A stretch of 64,000 bases of DNA from NCBI RefSeq assembly GCF_041714655.1, contig NZ_CP168219.1, positions 2,046,001-2,110,000 of the forward strand. The letters run 5' to 3'. Both the position numbers and the translations under genes were made by a program. The notes under the pieces are model-generated. The model did no database searches. It had not been told where the DNA came from and worked only from the letters and a program-made list of their open reading frames with translations. This DNA comes from Pseudoroseicyclus_A sp041714655. Lineage in GTDB: Bacteria > Pseudomonadota > Alphaproteobacteria > Rhodobacterales > Rhodobacteraceae. Shown here piece by piece: positions 17,475 to 26,042 of this stretch (positions within the stretch are counted from its first letter, which is position 1; every line of letters starts with the position of its first letter).

Positions 17475-17834
17475 ATGCCCCTTTACGAGCATGTCTTTAT
17501 TGCGCGTCAGGACCTGTCCAACACGCAAGCCGAAGGCCTCATCGAGCATTTCGGCACGGTCCTCAGCGACAACGGTGGCCAGGTCCTCGATACCGAGTAT
17601 TGGGGCATCAAGACGATGGCCTACAAGATCAACAAGAACCGCAAGGGCCACTACGCCTTCATGCGCACCGACAGCCCGGCCAATGCCGTGCAGGAAATGG
17701 AGCGCCTGATGCGCCTGCATGACGACGTCATGCGCGTGCTGACCATTAAGGTCGAGGCACATGAGGATGGCCCCTCGGTGCAGATGCAAAAGCGCGACGA
17801 CCGCGACCGCGGCGACCGCCGCGACCGCCGCTGA
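17475..17834 (+). CDS. rpsF: Small ribosomal subunit protein bS6
   Basis: A 119-residue bS6, opening MPLYEHVFIARQDLS and carrying the conserved YWGIKTMAYKINKNRKGHY segment. The C-terminus is an Asp/Arg tail (RDDRDRGDRRDRR). It binds 16S rRNA with S18. A GGAGAG site lies before the ATG. First gene of rpsF-rpsR-rplI. Confidence 0.98.
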   Translation: MPLYEHVFIARQDLSNTQAEGLIEHFGTVLSDNGGQVLDTEYWGIKTMAYKINKNRKGHYAFMRTDSPANAVQEMERLMRLHDDVMRVLTIKVEAHEDGPSVQMQKRDDRDRGDRRDRR

Positions 17835-17857
17835 TCTCGTAGGAAAGGACCGGACAC

Positions 17858-18085
17858 ATGGCCGCCAAACCGTTTTTCCGCCGCCGCAAGACCGACCCGT
17901 TCGAGGGCGAGGGCGCACCCGTCATCGACTACAAGGACACGCGTCTGCTGCAGCGCTACATCTCCGAGCGGGGCAAGATCGTCCCCTCCCGGATCACCGC
18001 CGTCGGCTCCAAGAACCAGCGTAAGCTCGCCCAGGCGATCAAGCGTGCCCGGTTCCTGGCGCTGCTCCCCTACGCCGTGAAGTAA
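17858..18085 (+). CDS. rpsR: Small ribosomal subunit protein bS18
   Basis: A 75-residue bS18 with the conserved IDYKDTRLLQRYISERGKI and the KAQRKLAQAIKRARFLALLP-like C-terminal half (here KNQRKLAQAIKRAR). It lies 23 bp after rpsF and 10 bp before rplI. Confidence 0.98.
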   Translation: MAAKPFFRRRKTDPFEGEGAPVIDYKDTRLLQRYISERGKIVPSRITAVGSKNQRKLAQAIKRARFLALLPYAVK

Positions 18086-18095
18086 GGAGACCGAC

Positions 18096-18716
18096 ATGGA
18101 TGTCATCCTGCTCGAACGCGTCGCCAAGCTCGGCCAGATGGGCGAAGTGGTGAAGGTGAAAGAGGGCTACGCCCGCAATTTCCTTCTCCCCCAGGGCAAG
18201 GCCCTGCGCGCCAATGACGAGAACATGAAGCGGTTCGAGACCGAGAAGGCCCAGCTCGAGGCCCGCAATCTCGAAACCCGCAAGGAAGCCGAGGCCCTCG
18301 CCACCAAGCTCGACGGCGAAGCCTTCGTCATCATCCGCTCCGCCTCCGACGGCGGCGCGCTCTACGGCTCCGTCACCCCGCGTGACGCCGCCGAGGCCGC
18401 CACCGCCGAGGGCTACTCGATCGACCGCAAGCAGGTCGTGCTCTCTCCGATCAAGGAGCTGGGCCTGCACGAGGTGACCGTCGTCCTCCACCCGGAGGTC
18501 GAGGTGACGATCAAGCTCAACGTCGCCCGCTCGCCGGAAGAGGCCGAGCTTCAGGCCTCCGGCAAATCCATCCAGGAGCTTGCCGCCGAGGAAGAAGCCG
18601 CCGCCGAATTCGAGATCGCCGAGCTCTTCGACGATCTCGGCTCGGCCGGTTCGGACGATTACGACGATCCGCGCGACGCCCGCCCCGAAGAGGCGAGCGA
18701 AGAGGAGCGCGACTAG
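18096..18716 (+). CDS. rplI: Large ribosomal subunit protein bL9
   Basis: A 206-residue bL9. The N-terminal rRNA-binding domain is MDVILLERVAKLGQMGEVV with GYARNFLLPQGKA near residue 25. A long connecting helix follows, then the C-terminal domain (VTPRDAAEAATAEGYSIDRKQV). It is ~55 residues longer than E. coli L9 because of an acidic tail (EEEAAAEFEIAELFDD...), a feature common in Rhodobacterales. Last gene of the operon, followed by a terminator. Confidence 0.97.
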   Translation: MDVILLERVAKLGQMGEVVKVKEGYARNFLLPQGKALRANDENMKRFETEKAQLEARNLETRKEAEALATKLDGEAFVIIRSASDGGALYGSVTPRDAAEAATAEGYSIDRKQVVLSPIKELGLHEVTVVLHPEVEVTIKLNVARSPEEAELQASGKSIQELAAEEEAAAEFEIAELFDDLGSAGSDDYDDPRDARPEEASEEERD

Positions 18717-18741
18717 GCACCCCTTTTCAGGGACCAGCGAA

Positions 18742-18770
18742 GGGCCGCACCCTTGTGGTGCGGCCCTTTT
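18742..18770 (+). terminator. Rho-independent terminator of the rpsF operon
   Basis: A perfect 10-bp stem GGGCCGCACC / GGTGCGGCCC with a CTTGT loop and a TTTT tail, 26 bp after the rplI stop. Confidence 0.92.
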
Positions 18771-18998
18771 CATTCGGCCCCACGCCCCCGGCACATGCGA
18801 ATCTTGGCGACAATCCGCCAAGGCTCCCCTGCCCGCTCGGCGCGATCCCGCTTCCCCGCGATCGGGGCCCCGGATAATTTCAGGCAGCGGCTTGTCTGAA
18901 TTTACCAATCATTCATCTTTCTGCCGGCTCCGCCTATCGAATGATCTCTTGGCCTTGTACCGCCGGCATGGCACCATCGAATCACCTCCGGTCAGGAC

Positions 18999-20123
18999 TT
19001 GAACTTGGACACCAGCATTCCCGTTCTTCCCCCTTTCCTGCGCGGACGCGGCGAGATGCCCTCCGCCATCGGCACGAAGGATTGGTCCTCGACACCGATC
19101 GGCGCGCCGGAGGATTGGCCCGCCGCGCTGAAGATCGCCGTCTCGATGATGCTCAACTCGGCCTTTCCCAAGTGCCTGTGCTGGGGCGACGAGCTGGTCA
19201 TGATCTACAACGACGCCTTCATCTCCATACTCGGGGGCAAGCATCCCTGCCTCGGCCGGCCCTTCTTCGACGTCTGGAGCGAGGAGGAGGAGACGCTGCG
19301 CCCCATCTCCGCCGCCGCCCTCGCCGGCGAGGCGACCTTCATCGAGGATTTCCCGCTCGAGACCAACCGCAACGGTGCCTTCGAGACGGCCTATTTCACC
19401 TTCTGCTACAGCCCCGTCTGTGACGAAGAGGGCGTGGTGCGCGGCATGCTCGACACCGTGATCGAGACCACCGGTAAGGTCCGCGCCGAGCAGATGGCCA
19501 CCTTGCGCAACCGCGAGCTCGTCCACCGCTCGCGCAATGCCTACGGCCTCGTCTCGGCGCTGGTGAACCAGACGATCCGCGGCCGGACGGATGTCGCCGA
19601 GATCAAGGTGGCGCTGCAGAAGCGCATCGCCGCGCTGGTGCGCGCCCAGGACGTGCTGATGGAGGCGCCGACCTCGCTCGGCCATCTGGAGAATGTCGCC
19701 CAGCGGGCCCTCATGCCCTTCGACGATCACGTGAGGCGCATCAGTCTCGAGGGCCCGGAGGTGCTGATCGGCCAGGATCAGGTGACGACCCTCAGCCTCG
19801 CGCTGCACGAGCTCGCCACCAATTCGGTGAAATACGGCGCGCTCAGCGTGGACGATGGCCGCGTCGACATCTCCTGGGATGTGGCCGCCGGCGCCACCGG
19901 CACGCTCCTCACCTTCACCTGGTGCGAAAGCGGCGGCCCGCCCGTCACCATGCCCTCCAGCACCGGCTTCGGCAGCCGCATCATCGGCGAGGTGCTGCCG
20001 CAGAGTTTCGGCGGCGATGTCACGGTCGATTATGCCGAGACCGGCCTGACGCTGACCTTGGTCGCCGATCTCGGCCTGCCGGGCGACCGCCTGCCGGTCG
20101 AGGCGCAGGCCCCCGCCGCCTGA
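18999..20123 (+). CDS. HWE-family sensor histidine kinase with PAS domain
   Basis: A 374-residue soluble kinase with no membrane segment. Residues ~15-160 are PAS-like and open with the typical FLRGRGEM...DWSSTPIGAPEDWP block. The HWE signatures follow: H176 in LVHRSRNAYG (phosphoacceptor) and HELATNSVKYGAL at 270-282 (N-box). No ATG precedes the conserved start, so translation probably begins at one of two TTG codons (18999 or 19005, the latter better spaced from AGGA). No response regulator is adjacent. Such kinases often act in general stress or light responses. The stimulus is unknown. Confidence 0.88.
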   Translation: MNLDTSIPVLPPFLRGRGEMPSAIGTKDWSSTPIGAPEDWPAALKIAVSMMLNSAFPKCLCWGDELVMIYNDAFISILGGKHPCLGRPFFDVWSEEEETLRPISAAALAGEATFIEDFPLETNRNGAFETAYFTFCYSPVCDEEGVVRGMLDTVIETTGKVRAEQMATLRNRELVHRSRNAYGLVSALVNQTIRGRTDVAEIKVALQKRIAALVRAQDVLMEAPTSLGHLENVAQRALMPFDDHVRRISLEGPEVLIGQDQVTTLSLALHELATNSVKYGALSVDDGRVDISWDVAAGATGTLLTFTWCESGGPPVTMPSSTGFGSRIIGEVLPQSFGGDVTVDYAETGLTLTLVADLGLPGDRLPVEAQAPAA

Positions 20124-20160
20124 CCCGGCGCGCCGCCGGCCCCCTGCCCGTCGTCCCCCT

Positions 20161-20296
20161 GTCTTTGCTCCCGGGCATCCTCGGGGGGAGTCGGCCCCCC
20201 CGGGGCCGGCGGGGGGCAGACAGCCCCCCATGCCCGCTCTCCGCCCGGCGCCCGGCCCGGGGCAGCGCCCAATATTCTTCGCAGAAGAATTTTAGG
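20161..20296 (-). repeat. Composite palindromic intergenic element, copy 1
   Basis: Read on the reverse strand it has, in order, CCTAAAATTCTTC with GAAGAAT (a hairpin starting inside the stop region of the Hsp70-like gene), a spacer, GGGGGGCTGTCTGCCCCCC, a G/C palindrome, and TCCCCCCGAGGATGCCCGGGAGCAAAGAC. It fills the space between two convergent genes and closely matches the copies at 23680 and 42212. Confidence 0.85.
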
Positions 20297-21554
20297 GCCC
20301 CCGCCCTCTGCCGCGCGCCGCCGACTCCATCGCCAGCCCCGCTGCGACGGCGGTGAAGACCTCGCTGAAGACGTGCTCCGCCTCCGGCAGCGCCGCCTGC
20401 ATGGCGCCCTTCACCTGGCCGAGGAGCGAGGAGCCCCCCACATAGGTGACCCGCGCCACGTCGCCCGGGCTTGCCCCCGCCATCTGCAACGTCTCCATCG
20501 CGCCGGCGCGGATGCGCTCGGCGAAGGGCGCCAGGATCGCCGCCAGCGCCATCTCCTCGATCGCCACCTGAAGCCCCGGCTCGATTACGCCGAGATCGGC
20601 GCTGCCGCGGCGCTCGCGGCCGTTGGCGGCGATCTTGCCGGCCTCGACGGCGAAGGCGATGTCATGGCCGAGCTCGCTCACCAGCACCTCCTCCAGCCGC
20701 GCGAAGGGGCGGGGCTCGACGGCGAGCCCCTTCATGTCGCGCACCATGCGGAGCGTCTGGGGGCTGTAGAGGAAGGGGATCTTCTCCCATGTCGCCAGCT
20801 CGGCGAAGAGCGCCGTCGGCGCCTCGAGCAACCCCTCGCCCATCTCGCGGCGGAGCATCCCGCCCCGGCCGAGATGCGGCATGACCAGCTCGAAGGAGAG
20901 CGCCCGGTCGAAATCCGTCCCGCCGATGCGGAGCCCGTGGCTGACGAGCGTGCGGACCCCGCCCTCCCCCGCCTCGTAGAGCGAGAAGTCGGAGGTGCCG
21001 CCGCCGATGTCGACGACGAGCCCCAGCCCGCGCTCCGGCGGGCCGCCGGCGATGGCCGCCGCCTCAGGCTCGGGGAGGAAGTCCACCTGCCCGAACCCCG
21101 CCGCCTCGTAAGCGGCGCGGAGGTCCGCCTCCGCCGCATCGTCGCGGGCGGCATCGGCCTCGTGGAAATGCACCGGCCGGCCGGAGAGGACGCGGGTGAC
21201 GGGCTGGCCGAGCTCCGCCTCGGCAGCGGCGCGGAGCCGCCCGAGGAACCGGCCGATGATCTCGACGAAGGTCAGCCGCTCGTTGAGGAGCTGCCGTGGT
21301 TCGTGCATGAGCGGCGTGCCAAGCACGCGCTTCAGGGCGCGCATGTAGCGCCCCTCCCGCCCCTCGATCAGCGCCGCGCCGGCGGCATGGCCGATCAGCG
21401 TCTCCCGGCTGTCGTAATCGAAGAAGAAGGCCGTCGGCAGCGTCTCGTCGCCGCCCTCCACGGGGATCATGCGCACGGCGCCGTCCCGCAGCACGGCGGC
21501 AGCGGAATTCGAGGTGCCGAAGTCGATTCCCAGCGTGATGTCACCACCGCCCAT
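20292..21554 (-). CDS. YegD-like Hsp70-family ATPase
   Basis: A 420-residue actin/Hsp70-fold protein lacking the DnaK substrate-binding domain, as in the YegD family. The phosphate-1 motif is GIDFGTSNSAAAV near residue 9, phosphate-2 is VVDIGGGTSDFSLYE near 185, and the adenosine motif is VTYVGGSSLLGQVKGAM near 375. I chose the ATG at 21554 directly before the motif. Its biological client is unknown. It is divergent from cpdB by 142 bp. Confidence 0.9.
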   Translation of the reverse strand: MGGGDITLGIDFGTSNSAAAVLRDGAVRMIPVEGGDETLPTAFFFDYDSRETLIGHAAGAALIEGREGRYMRALKRVLGTPLMHEPRQLLNERLTFVEIIGRFLGRLRAAAEAELGQPVTRVLSGRPVHFHEADAARDDAAEADLRAAYEAAGFGQVDFLPEPEAAAIAGGPPERGLGLVVDIGGGTSDFSLYEAGEGGVRTLVSHGLRIGGTDFDRALSFELVMPHLGRGGMLRREMGEGLLEAPTALFAELATWEKIPFLYSPQTLRMVRDMKGLAVEPRPFARLEEVLVSELGHDIAFAVEAGKIAANGRERRGSADLGVIEPGLQVAIEEMALAAILAPFAERIRAGAMETLQMAGASPGDVARVTYVGGSSLLGQVKGAMQAALPEAEHVFSEVFTAVAAGLAMESAARGRGRGP

Positions 21555-21696
21555 GCGCGCGTTCCCTGCCCGAAAGGCGGGCGCAATAGGCGGCGGGGGC
21601 AGCGAGGTCAAGCCGACCCTGGCACCCTCGCGACGGCACGGTTGTCACAAAGATCGGCTTGGCTGCATCCTGACAGGATCAATGGGGAGAACCGAC

Positions 21697-23658
21697 ATGC
21701 CAATCCGCCTGACACGCCGCGGCTTCATCGCCGGCACCGCCGGGGCCTTCGCGCTCCATCCCTTCTCCGCCCGCGCCCAGGCCGGCCAGGCGCATCTGCG
21801 CCTGATGGAGACGACCGACATCCACATGCATATCTGGCCCTACGATTATTACGCCGACCGGCCGATCGACACGGCTGGCCTCAGCCGCACCGCGACGCTG
21901 ATCGAGGCGGTCCGGGCCGAATCGACCAATTCGCTCCTACTCGACAACGGCGACTTCCTGCAGGGCAATCCGATGGGCGATTACATGGCCTATGAGAAGG
22001 GCATGGAGGACGGCGACGTCCACCCGATCATGAAGGCGATGAACACGCTTGGCGTCGATGCCTCGACGCTCGGCAACCACGAGTTCAACTACGGGCTGAG
22101 CTTCCTCGAGAAGTCGCTCGCCGGCGCCGACTTCCCGATCGTCACCTGCAATGTCGTCACCGCCATGGGCGCCACGCCCACCGAGGACGAGACGCTGATC
22201 CCGCCCTATGTGATCCTCGAGCAGGACATCACCGACGGCGCGGGCGAGACCTTCCCCTTGAAGATCGGCATCATCGGCGTCGTGCCGCCGCAGATCATGC
22301 AATGGGACCGGGGGCATCTGGAGGGCAATGTCGAGGTCCGCGACATCGTCGAGGCGGTCTCCGCCTATGTGCCGAAAATGAAGGAAGAGGGCGCCGAGAT
22401 CATCATCGCGCTCTCGCATTCGGGCATCGGCTCGGCCGAGCACGAGATGATGATGGAGAACGCCGCCGTGCCGCTCGCCGCCATCGAGGGCATCGACGCG
22501 ATCATGACCGGCCATTTGCATCTCGTCTTCCCGGGCCCGAACTACGAGGGCTGGGAGGGTGTAGATGCCACCGCCGGCACCATCTCCGGCAAGCCCGGCG
22601 TCATGGCCGGCTTCTGGGGCAGCCACATGGGCCTCATCGACCTCATGCTCGAGCGGCAGGGCGATGCCTGGGTGATCGCCGGCCATTCGGTCGAGGCGCG
22701 GCCGATCTCGATGCGCAACGAGGCCGGCGAGACCGTGCCCACCGTCGAGAGCTTCGAGCCGGTCGAACAGGCGGTCGCCGCTGAGCATGAGGAGACGCTG
22801 GAATACATCCGCCGCGCCGTCGGCGAGACGGATGCGCCCTTGCATTCCTACTTCGCCCTGGTGGCCGACGACCCCTCGGTGCAGATCGTCTCCAACGCGC
22901 AGATGTGGTATCTGGAGGACCAGCTCGCGGGGACGGAATATGCGGACCTGCCGCTCCTCTCCGCCGCCGCGCCCTTCAAGGCCGGCGGCCGGGCGGGGCC
23001 GGATTACTACACCGACGTGGCGACCGGCCCGGTGGCCATCAAGAACGTCGCCGACCTCTACCTTTACCCCAACACCATCCGCGCGGTGAAGATCACCGGC
23101 GCCGAGGTGAAGGACTGGCTGGAGCGCTCGGCGGGGATATTCAACCAGATCACCCCCGGCGAAGAGGGTCAGGTGCTTCTGAGCCCCGACTTCCCCTCCT
23201 ACAATTTCGACGTGATCGACGGGGTGACCTACGAGATCGACCTCAGCCAGCCCTCGAAATTCGACCGGGACGGCAATGTGATGAATGCGGAGGCGAACCG
23301 GATCGTCAACCTGGAGTTCCAGGGCGAACCCATTGATCCCGAGCAGGAATTCGTGGTCGCCACCAACAATTACCGCGCCTCCGGCGGCGGCAGCTTCCCC
23401 GGGGCGGATGGCTCGACGATCATCTTCGAGGGGCCGGACACCAACCGCGACGTCATCGTGCGCTACATCGTCGATCAGGGCACGATCAGCCCCTCGGCCG
23501 ACGGCAACTGGAGCTTCGCGCCGATGGAGGGCACGAGCGTGCTCTTCGACACCGGCCCGGCGGGGGCGGACTATGCGGACAGCGTGCCCGGCGTCACCAT
23601 CGAGCCCACGGGCGAGATGACGGAAGAGGGCTTCGGCCGCTACCGCATCCCGCTCTGA
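21697..23658 (+). CDS. cpdB: Tat-exported 2',3'-cyclic-nucleotide 2'-phosphodiesterase / 3'-nucleotidase
   Basis: A 653-residue periplasmic metallophosphatase that releases nucleosides and phosphate from external nucleotides. The N-terminus has a twin-arginine signal (LTRRGFIAGTAGAFAL, likely cleaved near ARA-Q). The calcineurin-like domain carries the metal-binding motifs TTDIHMHIWPYD, LLDNGDFLQGNPMGDY, LGNHEFNYG and ITGHLHL-like MTGHLHL. The C-terminal 5'-nucleotidase domain spans about 370-640. The substrate choice of CpdB over UshA rests on the PYDYY...QGNPMGDYMAYE signature. GGGGAGA lies before the ATG. Confidence 0.92.
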   Translation: MPIRLTRRGFIAGTAGAFALHPFSARAQAGQAHLRLMETTDIHMHIWPYDYYADRPIDTAGLSRTATLIEAVRAESTNSLLLDNGDFLQGNPMGDYMAYEKGMEDGDVHPIMKAMNTLGVDASTLGNHEFNYGLSFLEKSLAGADFPIVTCNVVTAMGATPTEDETLIPPYVILEQDITDGAGETFPLKIGIIGVVPPQIMQWDRGHLEGNVEVRDIVEAVSAYVPKMKEEGAEIIIALSHSGIGSAEHEMMMENAAVPLAAIEGIDAIMTGHLHLVFPGPNYEGWEGVDATAGTISGKPGVMAGFWGSHMGLIDLMLERQGDAWVIAGHSVEARPISMRNEAGETVPTVESFEPVEQAVAAEHEETLEYIRRAVGETDAPLHSYFALVADDPSVQIVSNAQMWYLEDQLAGTEYADLPLLSAAAPFKAGGRAGPDYYTDVATGPVAIKNVADLYLYPNTIRAVKITGAEVKDWLERSAGIFNQITPGEEGQVLLSPDFPSYNFDVIDGVTYEIDLSQPSKFDRDGNVMNAEANRIVNLEFQGEPIDPEQEFVVATNNYRASGGGSFPGADGSTIIFEGPDTNRDVIVRYIVDQGTISPSADGNWSFAPMEGTSVLFDTGPAGADYADSVPGVTIEPTGEMTEEGFGRYRIPL

Positions 23659-23679
23659 GCGGGAATGCGCCTCAAAAGA

Positions 23680-23804
23680 CTTCTGCGAAGAATTTTAGGG
23701 CGCTCTGCGGCGGGCGGGGCGCCAGGTTGAGACCGGGTCACGGGGGGCTGTCTGCCCCCCGTCGCCTTTGGCGACTCCCCCCGAGGATGCCCGGGAGCAA
23801 AGAC
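23680..23804 (+). repeat. Composite palindromic intergenic element, copy 2
   Basis: Starts 22 bp after the cpdB stop: CTTCTGCGAAGAATTTTAGGG, ~45 bp of spacer, GGGGGGCTGTCTGCCCCCC, GTCGCCTTTGGCGAC, then TCCCCCCGAGGATGCCCGGGAGCAAAGAC. Same order and near-identical modules as the copies at 20161 (inverted) and 42212. It lies between convergent cpdB and tig and may end both transcripts. Confidence 0.85.
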
Positions 23805-23899
23805 ATGGGGGGCCGGGCGCCGGGAGGCGCGCCGCGCGCATGGAAAAGGGCCGGCGGGGTCACCCTCGCCGGCCCTTAGCACGATCCCTGAGGCGGGGC

Positions 23900-25234
23900 T
23901 CAGACCTCGTCGTCGAGCGCTTCCACGGCCTTTTGCAGGTCGTCCTTGCTGACGGATTTCTCCGTCACGTCGGCCTCGGTGAAGATGTGATCCACCACCT
24001 TGTCCTCGAAAATCGGCGCCTGGATCTGCTGGCGGGCGCCGGAATTCTGCTGGACGTAGTCGAAGAACTGCCGCTCCTGCCCCGGATATTGCCGGGCCTG
24101 GTTGAGGATCGCCTGGGTCAGCTCGCTGTCGGAGACCTTGACCTCGGCCTTCTGGCCGATCTCGGCGAGGAGCAGGCCGAGCTTCACGCGGCGGACGGCG
24201 AGCTTCTTGTGCTCGTCGGTGGTCTCGATCGCATCATGGTCATGGCCGTGATGGTCGGGATTGTCCTCGTGCCAGAGCTGGTGAGCGATCTGGTTGGCCT
24301 CGGCCTCGACGAGGCTCGGCGGCAGATCGAATTCCACGGCCTTGTCCAGCGCATCGAGAAGGGCGCGCTTGGCGACGGCGCGGGAGGCGCCGGCATATTC
24401 GCTCTCGAGCCGCTCGGTGACCTGGGCCTTGAGGGCGTCGAGGTCGTCGGCGCCGTATTTCTTGGCGAGCTCGTCGTCGATCTCGGCGGGCTTGGGCTCC
24501 TTCACCGCCTTGACGGTGACGGAGAAGACGGCCTCCTTGCCGGCGAGATGCTCGGCCTGGTACTGCTCGGGGAAGGTGACGGTCACGTCCTTCTCTTCCT
24601 CGGCCTTCACGCCGACGAGCTGGTCCTCGAAGCCGGGGATGAAGGAGTTGGAGCCGAGCACGAGAGGATAATCCTCCGCCGCACCGCCCTCGAATTCCTC
24701 ACCATCCACGCGGCCGACGAAGTCGATGACCACCTGGTCGCCGTCCTTCGCCTTGGAGCCCTTGCGGCGATCCTCGAAGTTCTGGGCGGAGCCGGCGAGG
24801 TTTTCCAGCGTCTCCTGCACGGCGGCGTCATCGGGCTCGACCACGAGCCGCTCGAGCTTGATCTTGGAAAAGTCGACCTCGGGCACCTCGGGCAGCGTCT
24901 CGTAGCTGACGGAGACCTCGACGTCGTCGCCTTCCTTCCAGTCCTCGTTGGTCATCTGGACATCGGGCTGCATCGCCGGGCGGTCGCCGCTCTTCTCGAG
25001 ATGCTCGCTGAGGGCGCCGTCGATGCTCTCCTGCATCGCCTCGCCCATCAGGCGGGGGCCGAACTGCTTGCGCAGGAGCGCAATCGGCACCTTGCCCTTG
25101 CGGAATCCCTTCATCTCGATCCCGGGCTGGGCCTCCTTGAGCTTGCCCAGCACCTTCTCGTCCAGCTCGGCGGCGGTCAGCTTGATCTGGTAGCCGCGCT
25201 TCAGCCCGTCGTTGAGGGTCTCGGTGACCTGCAT
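23900..25234 (-). CDS. tig: Trigger factor (ribosome-associated chaperone / prolyl isomerase)
   Basis: A 444-residue trigger factor that docks at the ribosomal exit tunnel. The ribosome-binding loop is GFRKGKVPIALLRKQFG near residues 43-59, and the FKBP-type isomerase domain (GDQVVIDFVGRVDGEEFEGG) starts near residue 160. The C-terminal chaperone arms run from ~245 and include an unusual His-rich patch (WHEDNPDHHGHDHD). The ATG at 25234 follows AAGGA. The much longer frame upstream crosses the tRNA gene and is rejected. It lies only 26 bp after tRNA-Leu on the same strand. Confidence 0.97.
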   Translation of the reverse strand: MQVTETLNDGLKRGYQIKLTAAELDEKVLGKLKEAQPGIEMKGFRKGKVPIALLRKQFGPRLMGEAMQESIDGALSEHLEKSGDRPAMQPDVQMTNEDWKEGDDVEVSVSYETLPEVPEVDFSKIKLERLVVEPDDAAVQETLENLAGSAQNFEDRRKGSKAKDGDQVVIDFVGRVDGEEFEGGAAEDYPLVLGSNSFIPGFEDQLVGVKAEEEKDVTVTFPEQYQAEHLAGKEAVFSVTVKAVKEPKPAEIDDELAKKYGADDLDALKAQVTERLESEYAGASRAVAKRALLDALDKAVEFDLPPSLVEAEANQIAHQLWHEDNPDHHGHDHDAIETTDEHKKLAVRRVKLGLLLAEIGQKAEVKVSDSELTQAILNQARQYPGQERQFFDYVQQNSGARQQIQAPIFEDKVVDHIFTEADVTEKSVSKDDLQKAVEALDDEV

Positions 25235-25260
25235 GTTCAGTCCTTCTACTCCAGTTCTCG

Positions 25261-25345
25261 TGGTGCGGGTGGAGGGACTTGAACCCCCACGCCTTGCGGC
25301 GCCAGAACCTAAATCTGGTGCGTCTACCGGTTCCGCCACACCCGC
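25261..25345 (-). tRNA. tRNA-Leu (anticodon TAG)
   Basis: An 85-nt cloverleaf with acceptor GCGGGTG/CACCCGC, D-arm GGCGGAACCGGTAGACGC and anticodon loop TTTAGGT (TAG). A class II variable arm (GCGCCGCAAGGCGT) and the T-loop GGTTCAAGTCC follow. The CCA end is encoded (TGG at 25261 on the plus strand). It probably shares a transcript with tig. Confidence 0.97.
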
Positions 25346-25565
25346 CCGTCTCGGGGCCGGGGCTCCCCGGCCGAAATCTCGGGGCTCTCTAGCAGGAGCG
25401 AGGGGGGGATGCGAGCCCAGAATGCAGGGGGCCGCGGCCTTGCGCGGGCCGGCTCCGGCGGCTGCCCGGGCCGCCACTCGGCGGCGGGGACGGCTGGCCC
25501 CAAATCTTGCCACAATCCTCTGGTTAACTTGAGATTGGAGACAGAACGTCCCCAACCGGATTCCG

Positions 25566-26042
25566 ATGCGCGACGCGACCAATCCCATACCCCCCGCCCG
25601 CCCCGAGGGCGACGCGGCGGAGGACCAAACCGGGGACCACACCGGAGACCACGCCGAGGGCCTGCCCGCCGGCGCGCTCGTGCTCACGCTCGAGGGCGAG
25701 CGGCCGATCGAGACGCTGATGCCAGGCGAGCGGATCATCGCCTACAATTCCGGCACGGCGCGCCTGAAGGAGCTGGAACTTCTGCCCGGCCCCCACGCCC
25801 CCGTCTGCATCCGGGCGGGCGCGCTCGGGGAGTTCCGCCCGGCCTCCGATGCGGTCGTCGGCGCCGGTACGCGCGTGCAGCTTCATGGCGAGAGCAAATT
25901 CCGCCCGCCGCCCCTGCCCGCCTTCCGGCTCATCGACGGCGGCATGATCACCCGCGGCGCGCTGGCGCCGCTGGCGCTCTACCGCCCGCGCTTCCACCAT
26001 CAGGAGGTGATCTATGCCGGGGGGCTGCTCCTCGCCTTCTAG
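25566..26042 (+). CDS. Hint-domain protein
   Basis: A 158-residue protein with an acidic leader (~32 residues) followed by LPAGALVLTLEGERPIETLMPGERI, the opening of a Hedgehog/intein (Hint) domain of the kind common in Rhodobacterales. It then has a shortened remainder ending at YAGGLLLAF. The position normally held by the autocatalytic Cys is Ala (PAGALV), so self-splicing is unlikely. Function unknown. Its stop abuts the convergent nnr stop. A GGTTAAC sequence lies 38 bp upstream of the start. Confidence 0.8.
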   Translation: MRDATNPIPPARPEGDAAEDQTGDHTGDHAEGLPAGALVLTLEGERPIETLMPGERIIAYNSGTARLKELELLPGPHAPVCIRAGALGEFRPASDAVVGAGTRVQLHGESKFRPPPLPAFRLIDGGMITRGALAPLALYRPRFHHQEVIYAGGLLLAF

